A DNA stretch of 64,000 nucleotides from Neoarius graeffei. Lineage: Eukaryota; Chordata; Actinopteri; Siluriformes; Ariidae. The notes under the pieces were generated by a model. The model was not told the DNA's origin, did no database searches, and saw nothing but the letters and a program-made list of their open reading frames with translations. Location of the stretch: the NCBI RefSeq assembly GCF_027579695.1, contig NC_083570.1:4123001-4187000 (forward strand), given 5' to 3'. The translations under genes and the position numbers were made by a program. Below, piece after piece: positions 10,820 to 22,873 of this stretch (position 1 is its first letter; every line of letters starts with the position of its first letter).

Positions 10820-11300
10820 TTTTTTGTGTGTGTGTGTGTGTTTTCAGATGGACATTTCAGAAAATCTTCTCTGCTTTCTGGTTGTGGTGGTGAAATCATC
10901 TGCTGAACTGCTGCTGCCGTGGAGAGAAACAGAAATAAAGACAAAAGCATCATAAGGTTGTCTCAAAGTTGGAAAAAGGTAAAGGTGATCGTTCGTTAAT
11001 ACATTTTCAAGGAGTATTTTAGTGAAAGTATTTTGGTCAGGGGAGCAAACTGACTACAAAAATGAATCAGGAATAAATAAACCTCTGAGCTAGTCCTCAT
11101 GCTAATGTAATGCAGATCAAGTAATCAAGTTTATTTATTGATGGGGCATAAAGGCATATGGCTGTTGCTGAGCAAGTAAAGTAAAAACAAAATACTGTGT
11201 TTCTCCAGCAGGAACAGCTCCACGTACCATGTGGACGGATTTGGTTGAATTCCTCCTTACAGAATTAACCTTGTTGGATTTTGTTCAATTTCTTTTAAAT
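10820..11300 (-). pseudogene. TRIM (finTRIM-like) fragment, two exon remnants
   Basis: In reverse complement, 10858-10918 matches the 54-nt linker exon of the intact TRIM gene (its SREEFLKC-type end is recognisable). About 11225-11300 matches the 3' part of the preceding exon (the NKIPPH region). The acceptor AG of the short exon is lost. No RING, B-box or B30.2 sequence remains. The intron between them matches 34649-34880 in inverse orientation, so this is one end of an inverted duplication. Confidence 0.7.
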
Positions 11301-12397
11301 GAAGTCCTAAGGAAAGGTACAAATATTAGCCCCACCCTTACATCACCATCAGTCCACCCCTACACCTGAACATCTTTAAATTTTCATACAAATTGAATTG
11401 TGTGAAATGTTAGAAATGTGCAAATCTGAGACCGTATCAGTTACAATGTCTGGGTTTCTAATTCCATTAGAGATAATCATTCATTTTTACTGCAAATGAA
11501 TAACTTTAAATAATGATGGCAGATGAAGCTTCATGAAACACTGAAGCTATCCAGCTAATTGCGTTGAAATGGTTCATTTCTTGAGGCTTCACTTGTTCAC
11601 GAGAGAAACCTGCTGGTCAAACTATTAATCATATAATCATCCAGACAATACACAGGCTGGTGCACAGCAGTTCATCAAACCAGGCTGATATAAAGATACA
11701 TTTGTAAGTATATTCTAAATATCGATATTTTGAAGAATGTTGATTTTCTGGAATTTCTTTTCCTCATTATACACATCCATTTGTCCCCATTGTGTTTGTA
11801 TGTATGTTTTAAAAGTATAAGTCGTTTTGCTGATGTTTCCCAGAACTAATTGGCGTGACTGTTGTAATGTGTGTGTAAGGTAAAGCCTATTTTGAGTGCT
11901 TCTCATTGCAAGAGGTTCACGAGTCTGACTCAAGGCGCATAAAACTGGATGCTATAAATCTTACAATATCACAGGATCAGTTAATTTTTCAGTACTCCAC
12001 TCAGTTATTGATCCTCTGTTTGTGTAATTTTGTGTAAATGTGTGTGTTCCATGGGTGGAAGTGGTCTGTCCCAGAATAAAACTCCTCACGAATGCATGAA
12101 CAGTCACGGATTGGGAAACTATGTGCAGCCTTTCATTGACAATTTATCAGGATGAATGGAGGGTCAACCTCAGTCCCAACCTTTCCTTGGAGATGGTTCT
12201 TTTGATGAAGCTATTTTGTTAAATGCTGGTGTGATGATAGATGTTAGAGTAGAAGATCCGACATGGGATTAGAACTATATTAGACATGCTAATGTTGAGA
12301 AAGTGGCACAATCAGAAACCTGACTGAGATCTTGCCCGTATCATCTGTTAATGCATGTGTGCTGACTTCACTTTCTTAGTAAACTTAACCATGTTAT
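11301..12397. other. No gene recognised
   Basis: Non-coding AT-rich DNA. The minus-strand frame at 11715-11933 has no recognisable domain. No repeat ends were identified. Confidence 0.5.
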
Positions 12398-12399
12398 GA

Positions 12400-12439
<40 letters not shown>

Positions 12440-12440
12440 A
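12398..12440 (+). repeat. (GAAA)n microsatellite
   Basis: About ten GAAA units directly abut the 3' end of an antisense SINE, so it probably grew from the SINE's simple-repeat tail. Confidence 0.9.
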
Positions 12441-12820
12441 ACTTAATTCATCACACACTTGTGGAATTTCCTCTCTGCATTTAACCCATCTGAAGCAGTG
12501 AACACACACATGCACACACACGTGACCAATGAGCACACACACATACCCAGAGCAGTGAGCAGCCATGCTAACAGCGCCTGGGGAGCAGTTAGGAGTTCGG
12601 TGCCTCGCTCAAGGGCACCTCAGCCCAAGGCCGTCCCATATTAACCTAACCGCATGTCTTTGGACTGTGGGGGAAACCGGAGCACCCGGAGGAAACCCAT
12701 GCAGACATGGGGAGAGCATGCAAACTCCACACAGAAAGGGCCCCGCCGGCCACTAGGCTCGAACCCGGAACCTTCCTGCTGTGAGGCGACCATGCTAACC
12801 ACTACACCACCGTGCCGCCA
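12441..12820 (-). mobile_element. tRNA-derived SINE (type B tail)
   Basis: Read on the minus strand, the head is the same GGCGGCACGGTGGTGTAG tRNA-like start as the type A SINE. The 3' half differs: it contains the reverse complement of CTCAAGGGCACCTCAGCCC and of CATTTAACCCATCTGAAGC. The same 3' half is seen at 43470-43828. It ends in the GAAA tail. The two tail types share one head, as happens when SINEs exchange 3' parts. Confidence 0.85.
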
Positions 12821-14308
12821 ATGTTCTGTTCATATCTGCAAGTTTTATTCAGTGTTCCATTCCTCCGCAGACTAACTCATACGGAAGCAATGAGTGCCTC
12901 GATGCAGTCGCCATCAGTCCCGCCCATGAGCCTGGCTCTCAGCCAGCTCTCCCTCATGAAAAGAACGTCAACACTTTTGCAGTCAGCCCGAAGCAACTGC
13001 TGAAGCTGTTTAACTGCTAAACTGCTCAGAGCAAGCTGTGACACGTTGAGCGTATGTTTGAACAGCTAACCAGGTTTCTGAAGCATAAATATGAGGGCAA
13101 GTTGAAAGTTCTCAGACAGATGTTATAATTTCAAAAGGTGTGAAAAACATCCCCCAGAATTCTCCAAAGAAGGAATTCTCTGATGGAAACACCACTTGCA
13201 GAAGGGTTTAGACTTAAATGGAGGATATGTAGAGAAATAACTTTATTTTCATGAATAAATATTTTTTTCAGCTTGTCTTAGAACTTTTTGACTTCCCCTC
13301 GTATTAAGATTTTAATCTGCTTCCGATCTCTCCAAAGTAACAGGTGTTAAGAAATACCAGAATGAATCCTGGACTGCTTTCTTTACATGTTTTAAAACTG
13401 TATGGGATGAACATGCACCACTGTCAGAGCTGATGTTACGGAAAATTAATCAACACCTTCTGACCAATCAGAACAGAGAACTGTATTGGACTTGTTGCTT
13501 TATTTTATTGAAAATGAAAAGGATCACAGACAGATCCAGTTCACAGAGACAGATTCATCATCATTATTCACACAGACAATATATGACAACATTAAAAGAG
13601 ATGTTTTTTGGAGGAAAAAGTCAGTTGTAGGTTTACAGTGATTTTCACAAACACATATTTAAGACACTGTAGTTATTTCTCACAGATTAAATAATCTAAA
13701 AATATCCATCCAAAGTGGAGAAAAACCCTGTTGCGTATCAATACAGTGGCTTGCTGACATCCTGACCTCAGTATTAAAAGCTTCTGTCTGAAAATGAGTT
13801 CAGCACAGAAACTCCATCACTGGGGGAAACTTTATTCTCCTGTGCTCTTATCTTTTATTCTCCAAAGCTTTGATTGTAATATTTGAATAAAAATCCCAAA
13901 CTCACAGATAAACCTGGATTTATAAGGTTCTGTCTGCGAGCCAATCATCATCCAGGCTGAATATGGGATGAACACGACATCGGCAGCCTGAACCGATCAT
14001 GTACTGGATGTTCTAATGGAGTTTAAATATTGTTCAATGTTTTACAATCAAATCTCAGGGTTTAGAAACAACTTCAGATTTGAAAAAGTGAATGTGGATT
14101 TTACATCTTAGAACACAAGCAGAAAAATCAAATTTATTCCAAAAGTGATATTTTATTTTTATATAAAGTGACCTGAACAGGTTTAAAATGTTGTTCTGTT
14201 CTGGCTTTATTACTGTTTATTAGTTATTTAATGAGACGCTGCTTAATATGAAACAAACACAACTGTATCATGCGAAGGTCATGAGATCATGTACTTTTTA
14301 AATTTGAT
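12821..14308. other. No gene recognised
   Basis: Open frames at 12812-13003 and 13433-13630 show no domain. The part nearest 14.3 kb lies downstream of the minus-strand TRIM pseudogene. Confidence 0.5.
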
Positions 14309-14320
14309 GAGTTTTTTGTC

Positions 14321-14695
14321 GGGCGGCACGGTGGTGTAGTGGTTAGCGCTGTCGCCTCACAGCAAGAAGGTCCGGGTTCGAGCCCCGTGGCTGATGAGGG
14401 CCTTTCTGTGAGGAGTTTGCATGTTCTCCCCATGTCCGTGTGGGTTTCCTCTGGGTGCTCCGGTTTCCCCCACAGTCCAAAGACATGCAGGTTAGGTTAA
14501 CTGGTGACTCTAAATTGACCGTAGGTGTGAATGTGAGTGTGAATGGTTGTCTGTGTCTATGTGTCAGCCCTGTGATGACCTGGCGACTTGTCCAGGGTGT
14601 ACCCCGCCTTTCGCCCGTAGTCAGCTAGGATAGGCTCCAGCTTGCCTGCGACCCTGTAGAACAGGATAAAGCAGCTACAGATAATGAGATGAGAT
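14321..14695 (+). mobile_element. tRNA-derived SINE (type A)
   Basis: Complete head with A and B boxes (GGTTCGAGCCCC) and a GATAATGAGATGA tail. Target duplications GAGTTTTTTGTC (14309-14320) and GAGTTTCTTGTC (14696-14707) differ at one base. It sits about 180 bp beyond the stop codon of the minus-strand TRIM pseudogene. Confidence 0.93.
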
Positions 14696-14877
14696 GAGTT
14701 TCTTGTCTGACAGTTAATTTTTAACATTCCCTTTTTAATTATTTTGAATCACTCATCTGTTTTAATTAAAATATTTAAATGAGTGTTTTTCTGCAGCTGG
14801 ATTGTGTTCTAGTGAAACAGATGACTGAGCAACAACGTGGCAACGTGACGGAATTTTACAGAAAACACTACACACTT

Positions 14878-15950
14878 TTATTCTGGATCACACAATCGCG
14901 CTGTAGAACCAGAAACCCAGGGGAGCCAGAACCCAGCATATAGAGGCTGAGTGATTGTGGTGTGGACTCTGGAGGAGCTTCATCGTGTCAGAGACACTGT
15001 CGAAAGACAGAGTTCCTGCACTGTGATCCACATATACTCCTATTCTGGAGGGTGATGGAACTCTGAGATCAGTCTCATGTTGTTGTGCCAGAAAGAGAGA
15101 GAAGAAGAAGAACACTGCAGACTCCAGGACTGATTGTTGCACCCAAACACACACTCCATACTCCATCCTTTCCTTCTGATGTCTTTATATGAGACTGATA
15201 TGGACAACATACTACCATCACCGCTCCACTCCACCTCCCAGTAACAGCGTCCACACACACTCTCCTTACACAACACCTGCCACTAGGAATCAAATCTCTC
15301 TGGATGATCAGCGTAACGCTGCTCTCTCCCACTGTCTCTCACCGCTCTGTTCTTCTCAGACAGAATGAGGTGACGATGTGCCGTGTTGGGATCCAGAGTC
15401 AGATAACAGTAATCTAAAATAAAAGAGAGAAAAACAAACTGAACAATGTGAACATGTTGGGTTTAATTCACACAATATATTTATGTGAAGTGTGTGTGTG
15501 TGTGTGTGTGTGTTAGATGTACCGGTACGTTTCAGAAACTCTGCTCTGTGGTTCTGGTCCTGAAATGATCTGAACTGCTGCAGCTGTGGAGAGAAAAATG
15601 GAAACATGAGTTTGTGTAAAAGATGGAAAGAGTTTAAAATGATCCAGTCAGTTTATTCATTTTAAATCAGTGTTTTAGTTCAAAGTGTCGGGTGAATAAA
15701 GTGTCTGCAGAAAAGAAATCAGGAGCATCGCTAAGAAATAACATCACTGTGTTTCTCCAGCAGGAACAGCTCCTCTTACCATGTGGAGGGATTTTGTTGA
15801 ATTCCTCCTCACAGAATTCCTCGAGTCTCTTTTTCAGATCTGAGAGAGAATTCCTCACTCCATCAAATGAGAGACGTTGATGGACAGTGATGCTGGATGT
15901 GTGAAACTCTGGTCTCAGGAATAGAGGAGAGCGACGTCCAGAAGCTAAAA
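14878..15950 (-). pseudogene. TRIM (finTRIM-like) pseudogene, last three exons
   Basis: Three exons match the 3' end of the intact TRIM at 38860-43345: a 171-nt exon (15780-15950, containing [17 protein letters not shown]), a 55-nt exon (15529-15583) and a B30.2 exon (14878-15413). The B30.2 exon keeps [16 protein letters not shown] and [15 protein letters not shown]. It changes frame at least twice, between about 15040 and 15080 and again near its end. Intron homology continues to 16080, where the preceding coiled-coil exon is cut off exactly at the start of a gypsy LTR. RING, B-box and coiled-coil exons are absent. It cannot make a working E3 ligase. Confidence 0.88.
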
Positions 15951-16079
15951 CCTACAGAAAGCAAATGAAATGTAAAACCCACTTGTGATGTCAGACAGGG
16001 ACATTTATTGTTCCCTTAATGAGAGGTGTTTTAGAGAGTGTTAGAGGAACAGCTGGCTCTGTAGATCAGACAGTGAGTG

Positions 16080-16530
16080 TGTGGCACTGGGGGCATGGTC
16101 AAGCGTTGGATTGGGAGTCAAGGGCAGGGCCAGGGAAGGTGAGTGGCAAAGTGATCACACCAGTTGTCAATTAATGCTCTGTGTGTATGTTGCAGTGATG
16201 ACGTAGCAGAGAAAAGGAGTGAGAGAGCGAAGAGGCGCTGTCTCTCCTGACCAGTGCCGAGTTTCCCAAAAGCATTGTAGCACAAAGATCACCATTAAAT
16301 GGTAGAGTGAATAGCACAATGAACACTCTCTCTCCTAGTTAAGATGCTCTTAGCATTAACAGTCTTTTGGGATATCCACTCGGACGGAGCATTTATGTGT
16401 GTGTATGCATGTGCAATACATCCCAGATTGTTAAGTTGAAAAGCAAAAATTATTAATAAAAGACTGTGTTTGACATCATTTCCTGCCTGTCTGCAATTCA
16501 GTATTCCACACACCCCAGGGACATACTACA
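16080..16530 (+). mobile_element. LTR of a Gmr1-like Ty3/gypsy element (copy A)
   Basis: Starts TGTGGCACTGGGGGCATGGTC and ends GGGACATACTACA. It is followed one base later by a primer-binding-like site. Related LTRs lie at 30410-30723, 34288-34648, 41193-41501 and 44247-44491. Its left edge is the break point of the TRIM pseudogene. Confidence 0.75.
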
Positions 16531-16531
16531 G

Positions 16532-16547
16532 TGGTGCTGAAACCCGG
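16532..16547 (+). promoter_or_regulatory. Primer-binding site of gypsy copy A
   Basis: TGGTGCTGAAACCCGG directly follows the LTR. A TGG start is typical of sites complementary to a tRNA 3' CCA end. Copy B has TGGGGCCGAAACCCAGG in the same place. Confidence 0.65.
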
Positions 16548-16568
16548 CAATACTGAAGGGAACTACCC

Positions 16569-16796
16569 ATGGAGTCCCCTCTGCTCAAAGACCTCATCCA
16601 TGCCCTTGCAGCCTCCCAACAAAGTCAGCACCAAGCTCCAATTGCCCTTCACAAGGAGCAGGATCAGTGCTTCAAGGCCTTGCTGCTGGCCCAGCAGGAA
16701 GATCGCCAGGCATTCCTCTACCTGCTTGTGTTGGCGGGATCATCGACTCCTATAGCTGTGGACCTTCACGAAGATGGGGCCCCACAATGACCCAGA
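16569..16796 (+). pseudogene. Gmr1-like gag, N-terminal remnant (copy A)
   Basis: The frame from ATG 16569 starts MESPLLKDLIHALAASQQSQ and matches the gag start of copy B (MESSPFVDLIHTLATAQQSQ, 30366 downward). Only about 75 codons remain. Then a CT microsatellite and a deletion remove the SCAN-like capsid part, the protease and the start of integrase. Confidence 0.75.
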
Positions 16797-16804
16797 AGCC
16801 TCTC

Positions 16805-16806
<2 letters not shown>

Positions 16807-16854
<48 letters not shown>
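16807..16854. repeat. (CT)n microsatellite
   Basis: Nearly pure CT dinucleotides, placed between the gag remnant and the integrase remnant of gypsy copy A. Confidence 0.95.
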
Positions 16855-16856
<2 letters not shown>

Positions 16857-16994
16857 GATTCCTCTGAAGATTTCCTTTTTGAACAAACACGAGATGAGAC
16901 TTTGTGTCATGCTTTTGACCAAGTGAGAGTAGTCGATGGTCAGACTCTCCAGCCAAATGCAACACTCGCCTTCCTGTTACTTTGCAATTAATAA

Positions 16995-17617
16995 TTGGAC
17001 ACTCAAACTCATGAACAAATAACCCAATTGTTAATCCCAAAGAACTGTTGGAAACTCGTATTCCATGCAGCTCACTTTAACCCTATGGCCAGACACTTAG
17101 GTCAAGATAAGATGCTGACCTGGATAATGGCTCAGTTCTATTGGCCAGGGAATCAAGGGGATGTCCATACGTGGTGTGCGATGTGCCACGAATGCCAGCT
17201 GGTGAATCCAGTTACCACTCCAAAAGTACCATTGTGCTCTCTTCCCCTGACTGAAACCCCCTTCGAAAGAATTGGCATGGATCTCGTCAGGACATTAGAT
17301 TGGTCAGCACGAGATTATTGCTTCATTTTAGTCCTAGTGGACTATACAACGCAATACCAGGAAGCAGTCCCACTGCATAAAATTTCTGCATGCAATGTGG
17401 CAAAGGCACTGTTTAAAATTATCTCCCAAGTCGAGATACTCAAAGAAATCCAGACTGACCAAGGTACAACATTCATGTCATGCACACTTTGCAAGCTTTA
17501 TGAGTTATTGGGGGTTAAATCCATCTGCACCAGCATTTCTCACCCACAAACAGGTGGCTTGGTAGAATGATTTAACCAAACTCTTAAAGCAGATACTCAG
17601 TACCTTTATTTTTCAAT
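16995..17617 (+). pseudogene. Gmr1-like integrase remnant (copy A)
   Basis: Encodes the HHCC zinc-binding region (CAMCHECQ), then the catalytic core: the first Asp in GMDLVRT, the second in IQTDQGTTF, and the Glu in HPQTGGLVE. The spacing fits a D,D35E integrase. The frame stops at about 17570, right after the catalytic Glu, and continues as homology (FNQTL) until a Rex3 LINE inserted at 17630. The C-terminal part resumes at 21331. It lies upstream of reverse transcriptase, the unusual Gmr1 order. Confidence 0.8.
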
Positions 17618-17629
17618 ACATTTCTGAGT

Positions 17630-18602
17630 CTGACTTACTGCCGGCAACTGTTCCCAGTGCATGTTGGACTCCGGCAGGGCTGCCCTTTGTCACCGGTTCT
17701 GTTCATAATTTTTATGGACAGAATTTCTAGGCGCAGCCAGGGGCTGGAAGGAATCCTGTTTGGGAACCACAGGATTTCATCTCTGCTTTTTGCGGATGAT
17801 GTTGTCCTGTTGGCTTCTTCAAACCAGGACCTTCAGCATGCACTGGGGCGGTTTGCAGTCGAGTGTGAAGCGGCTGGGATGAGAATCAGCACCTCCAAGT
17901 CCGAGGCCATGGTTCTCGATCGGAAAAGGGTGGCTTGCCCTCTCCAGGTTGGTGGAGAAGTCCTGCCTCAAGTGGAGGAGTTTAAGTATCTCGGGATCTT
18001 GTTCACGAGTGAGGGAAGGATGGCGCATGAGATCGACAGGCGGATCGGTGCAGCCTCCGCAGTGATGCAGTCGCTTTACCGGTCCGTCGTGGTGAAGAAG
18101 GAGCTGAGCCAAAAGGCGAAGCTCTCAATTTACCAGTCAATCTACGTTCCGACTCTCACCTATGGTCATGAGCTTTGGGTAATGACAGAAAGAACAAGAT
18201 CGCGGATACAAGCGGCTGAAATGAGTTTCCTTCGCAGGGTGGCTGGGCGCTCCCTTAGAGATAGGGTGAGAAGCACAGTCACTCGGGAGGAGCTCGGAGT
18301 AGAGCCACTGCTCCTCCACATCGAGAGGAACCAGCTGAGGTGGCTCGGGCATCTTTTTCGGATGCCTCCTGGACGCCTCCCTGGGGAGGTGTTCCAGGCA
18401 TGTCCCCCCGGGAGGAGGCCCCGGGGAAGACCCAGGACACGCTGGAGGGACTATGTCTCTCGGCTGGCCTGGGAACGCCTCGGTGTTCTTCCCGAGGAGC
18501 TGGCCGAGGTGTCTGGGGAAAGGGAAGTTTGGGCTTCCATGCTTAGACTGCTGCCTCCGTGACCCGGTCCCGGATAAGCGAAAGAAGACGAGACGAGACG
18601 AG
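17630..18602 (+). mobile_element. Rex3 (RTE-clade) LINE, 5'-truncated
   Basis: It is flanked by a perfect 12-bp duplication ACATTTCTGAGT (17618-17629 and 18603-18614). It ends in a short GACGA repeat tail. It contains CAGGGCTGCCCTTTGTCACC, a stretch I recognise as the conserved site used for Rex3 PCR typing in fish. Only the C-terminal reverse-transcriptase half is present. It inserted into the integrase of gypsy copy A. Confidence 0.9.
17657..18562 (+). pseudogene. Rex3 reverse transcriptase, C-terminal 301 residues
   Basis: An uninterrupted frame of 301 codons. It shows the RT motif LRQGCPLSPVLF near the N-terminus, the catalytic box LLFADDVVLLAS at about residues 43-54, and FKYLGILFTSEG, then the basic RTE C-terminus (RRPRGRPRTRWRDYV) and stop. 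The endonuclease and fingers are missing because the element is 5'-truncated, so it cannot retrotranspose. The lack of any stop or frameshift suggests a young insertion. Confidence 0.9.
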
Positions 18603-18869
18603 ACATTTCTGAGTAGAGAGTATCTCCATCCTTGACTCTTGTATGCTGCATTAATGGGAATAAAAAAATATATTTTTGAGAGTTAAAATTGACTGCAAAA
18701 TTGGCATTGGAGCTGCCCCGCTGAGCCAGCCAGCCCTGAGTGTGTGATGTCACAGCGGTAGCCAGTTTTAAGGCCGAGGCCTTTGACAGCTATAGACCAA
18801 AGTCATATAAATAAAAATTTTTGGTGAAAGTAAGAAATACCGTGACCGACTTGCTCAACTAAGACTGAT
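18603..18869. other. Short stretch between Rex3 and the Tc1 relic
   Basis: No gene. AT-rich, containing GTGTGATGTCACAGC near 18741. A similar phrase, GCTGTGATGTCACGG, occurs near 21118, which may mean that 18.6-21.3 kb is an older composite element. I could not define its ends. Confidence 0.35.
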
Positions 18870-20252
18870 ATCTTCCGTTTTATGATGCGCCAAATGTTTT
18901 CTATGGGTGAAAGATCTGGACTGCAGGCTGGCCAGTTCAGTACCCAGACCCTTCTTCTACACAGCCATGATGCTGTAATTGATGCAGTATGTGGTTTGGC
19001 ATTGTCATGTTGGAAAATGCAAGGTCTTCCCTGAAAGAGACGTCATCTGGATGGGAGCATATGTTGCTCTAGAACCTGGATATACCTTTCAGCACTGATG
19101 GTGTCTTTCCAGATGTGTAAGCTGCCCATGCCACATGCACTAATGCAACCCCATACCATCAGAGATGCAGGCTTCTGAACTGAGCACTGATAACAACTTG
19201 GGTCATCCATGTCTGAATGACACGGCGTCCCTGATTTCCATAAAGAACTTCAAATTTTGATTCGTCTGACCACAGAACAGTTTCTCACTTTGCCACGGTC
19301 CATTTTAAATGAGCCTTGGCCCAGAGAAGACGTCTGCGCTTCTGGATCATGTTTAGATACGGCTTCTTCTTTGAACTATCGAGTTTTAGCTGGCAACAGC
19401 GGATGGCACGGTGAATTGTGTTCACAGATAATGTTCTCTGGAAATATTCCTGAGCCCATTTTGTGATTTCCAATACAGAAGCATGCCTGTATGTGATGCA
19501 GTGCCGTCTAAGGGCCCGAAGATCAGGGGCACCCAGTATGGTTTTCCGGCCTTGACCCTTACGCACAGAGATTCTTCCAGATTCTCTGAATCTTTTGATA
19601 ATATTATGCACTGTAGATGATGATATGTTCAAACTCTTTGCAATTTTACACTGTCAAACTTTTTTCTGATATTGCTCCACTATTTGTCGGCGCAGAATTA
19701 GGGGGATTGGTGATCCTCTTCCCATCTTTACTTCTGAAGCTGCTATGTTGGATTTTGTTGGTTGTCAGGTTCATGCATGGAAAAATATTTTGATTATATG
19801 CTCAGCAGATAGTGCTGCTACCTGTATTACAGAAGTGGAACTAATTATCGGTTCGTCAATTTCAGGGAAGGCAGATATTGATATGAACTGTTCAGAGACA
19901 TGCCCAACTAAAATTTTTGGAACAAGTGGGTTGTCAGGTTCATGCATGGGGCCACAGAATTGACCTAATGAGTTGCAATTTGGTCCTCCAGCTGTTCCTT
20001 TTTTTGTACCTTTAACTTTTCCAGCCTCTTATTGTCCCTGTCCCAACTTTTTTGAGATGTGTTGCTGTCATGAAATTTCAAATGAGCCAATATTTGGCAT
20101 GAAATTTCAAAATGTCTCACTTTCGACATTTGATATGGTGTCTATGTTCTATTGTCAATACAATATCAGTTTTTGAGATTTGTAAATTATTGCATTCTGT
20201 TTTTATTTGCAATTTGTACTTTGTCCCAACTTTTTTGGAATCAGGGTTGTAA
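18870..20252 (-). mobile_element. Tc1/mariner element, degraded, one terminus kept
   Basis: The terminus at 20252, read inwards, is CAACCCTGATTCCAAAAAAG. Subterminal copies of CCCAACTTTTTTG(A/G)A lie at 20041 and 20225. On the minus strand 19285-19632 encodes a Tc1-type helix-turn-helix (SSSTVHNIIKRFRESGRISV, then RALRRHC). Further down, about 18900-19280, are remnants of the DDE core (SACGMGSLHIWKD and NMTMPNHIL-type phrases) with many frame breaks. The opposite terminus near 18870 is missing. Confidence 0.75.
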
Positions 20253-21330
20253 TCAGAAGAACTGAGACAATCACATTCTGAAGCAAATTAAATAATCTTA
20301 TACTGGTAACTTAAATACACAATACAAGTTACATGTATTAATCTAAATGCAGGTAAACAATGAGTGGTGGTGTTTTTTTCATCCAAATTAGAGTCACAGC
20401 TTACCCGTCTGTGTTCTCACTTCTTGAAGGCCGATCTTGTGACCGATTGTTTTGAAACGATCTGACTTTCAGTTGTTCGTTCAGTTCTTCATTCATTCGC
20501 TTCTTCCACGTAAGGGTGAGATATTGCTGCTGAGGCAAGCATATCCAGTGGAGAAACCAGACGGCCGGTCCACTCATTCTCCATTTTCTCCATACTGAGT
20601 ACTCCACCATTACTGCAAGGCTCATGCAATTACTAAAACCTGGGACGGGATGGGATGGGATGTCACCGGTTTTAGGTCACTGCCCGAGCAATATGTCTCA
20701 TTCCGTCCCGGATTTTAGCAACAACCCTTGGCTCACACTCCAGGAGAACTGGTTTAAAGTCAGTCAAGAACTGACTTTACTTTTCTTATAGTTTTATTCT
20801 CCTTTAGTTGTTGATACTGCACCATCTTTCAATATGAACTTATAGCCAACACTTCTCAACAGATCAGAGGTTTTGTACGAGTCCTCAGTAAAATGTGCAG
20901 AGGAGAGAACTTCTCACAAAACACATCCAAATCTCTGCAGTTTGAATATTCCTGGGCCATGAATGCAACATAAATCCATCTTCTGTCATGTTGCTGTACC
21001 CACCAAAAACACATCTACGTGGCATGGCGATAAATTAGCTCAAAATGGAGGATCTGAGTTGCAGTCAGCTCTGTGTTTTAGTATAGCGGAAATGGCAATG
21101 AGACAGATAGCCTTCCTGCTGTGATGTCACGGATCTCAAGGTCATTCACTCAGGCCGCTACCTATATGAATCACTTTAATCGTAAAAATTACTATATCAG
21201 ATTTATTGTTAATGCTTAAAACTATTACTATGCCATTCTTGAGGTTTCAGGCATTTATAAATAAAAAGTGAGGCCATGGCTCTGCGTATCTCCTTTAAAA
21301 ACTTTAAAAATTTGGAAGTTTGTAAGTGAA
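20253..21330. other. No gene recognised
   Basis: The minus-strand frame 20401-20625 has no domain I can name. The phrase GGGACGGGATGGGATGGGATG (20642) is a short GGGAT repeat. The stretch sits inside gypsy copy A, so it must be inserted DNA, but I found no convincing ends. Confidence 0.4.
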
Positions 21331-22201
21331 GACAAATGTAATTCGGATAAATGTCTCAAGTCCCTGTTATTCGCAGTACAAGAGGTCCCACAAGCCTCCG
21401 CTTGATTCTCCCCGTTCAAATTATTATATGGGTGCAAGCCTCGCGGCATTTTGGATGTGCTGTGGGAAAATTGGGAGGAGGGACCTTCAAACAGTAAAAA
21501 TGAAATTCAGTATGTTCTCAGCCTGCATGCAAAGCTCCACACACTCGGTCACTTAACCCAGGAGAATTTATGGCAGACACAAGAATGTCAGGCCTGGCTG
21601 TACAACAGGGGTGCGTGTCTTAGAGAATTCACACCGGGAGATAAAGTGCTTGTATGATTGCCCACTTTGAGCTCAAAATTTATCGCTAAGTGTCAAGGGC
21701 CCTTTGAGGTCACACAGCAAATCGGGGATGTCGACTATGGGGTGAGGTGAATGGATATACACCTCACTACAAATATACCACCTCAACCTACTAAAACCTT
21801 GGAATGAATGGGTCCCCATGGCATTGGCATCAGTAGTTCCAGAGAGGGCAGAGCTGTGGCCGGATGTAAAAAAAATAGTGAACACTCGAGCCACTCTGGT
21901 CCCCTGTGGAGACCACCTCTCATCAGCCCAACTCACGGAGGTTGCCAAGTTGCAAGTGGAGTTTTCCAACATGTTCTTGCCCCTTCCTGGCCACACTCAC
22001 CTCATAGAACACCACATTGAGATGCCACCAGGGGTGGTAGTGCATTGCCACCCAAACCACTTGCCCGAACACAAGAAAGCAATGGTTTGGGATGAACTCA
22101 AGGCAATGCTCAAAATGGGAATAATCAAGGAGTCCCACAGTAATTGGAGCACACTGGTGGTCTTGGTCCCCAGGACCGACGGGTCAGTCCAGTTCTGTGT
22201 G
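21331..22201 (+). pseudogene. Gmr1-like integrase C-terminus followed by RT N-terminus (copy A)
   Basis: From 21500 to 21750 the reading (several stops) gives the end of integrase: LREFTPGDKVLV, then a QGPFEVTQQIGDVDY GPY/F-like module. Downstream, 21818-22201 gives the start of reverse transcriptase: HLPEHKKAMVWDELKAML, then GIIKESHSNWSTLVVLVPR and VQFCVDYR. Integrase therefore precedes RT in the same element, the order described for Gmr1 and unlike standard gypsy. The RT is cut after CVDYR by a hAT element at 22210. Confidence 0.8.
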
Positions 22202-22209
22202 GACTATAG

Positions 22210-22873
22210 ACAGGGCCATAGCCAGCATTTTAAAATCACTGAGATCCGTGATGCGCACGCAAAACGCGCGCTGAAAAAATGTCAACATATTTAAATTAGA
22301 GGGTTGAATTACATTTACATTCTGTAAAGCTGCTTTGCGACAATGCTTATTGCTAAAAGCGCTATACAAATAAACTTGACTTGACTTGACATGTCACACA
22401 AGAGATCTATTCCTGAAATTACTTTTAATGGCGTTTGAACTGAATATCATCAGTTTTGAAAACAAAAAATCATGTATGTGGCAAGAGTAAGAATAATTTA
22501 AGCTTGTTTAATGGTGTGATCTGGCCCAAGCAATGAGGACAAAACTGCTCTGCGTTGAAAATGTAAATTTAACAGCTTCATAAAAGTGTGCTGATGGTTA
22601 CCATGGAAAAAATCATGTCTACTGCACTGCTTTCACTCCCCCAAGTCACGCACTCATTCATTTTTGTGTTCTTGGTCTCAGAGCCGCACACACGAAACAG
22701 ACACAGAAGACAGAATCAATGTTTAACATAATTAACAATGCACTTTTTACGGAGACGTTTTAATGTTATTCTTTTTTTTTATCCAGTTGAATATTTAGTG
22801 TACAAATGTATTTTCAGCTCTTAAAAATGACCGAGGTCCGGACCTTGGTGGCCTCATACCTGGCTGCAGCCAT
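22210..22873. mobile_element. Non-autonomous hAT-like element in the RT of gypsy copy A
   Basis: 664 bp, flanked by the 8-bp duplication GACTATAG (22202-22209 and 22874-22881). Its ends are loosely inverted (ACAGGGCCATAGCCAGC against ATGGCTGCAGCCAG). The RT sequence is continuous across it when one copy of the duplication is ignored. It carries at 22300-22390 a LINE/SINE-type 3' tail (AAAGCGCTATACAAATAAAC then CTTGA repeats) like that at 59905-59985. No transposase. Confidence 0.75.

Noticed and set aside
15667-15858. Separate small protein
   Set aside because: It is one exon of the TRIM pseudogene read through its splice donor.
20401-20625. Possible THAP or P-element gene
   Set aside because: I considered this from context but could not see a C2CH pattern or any P-element motif.
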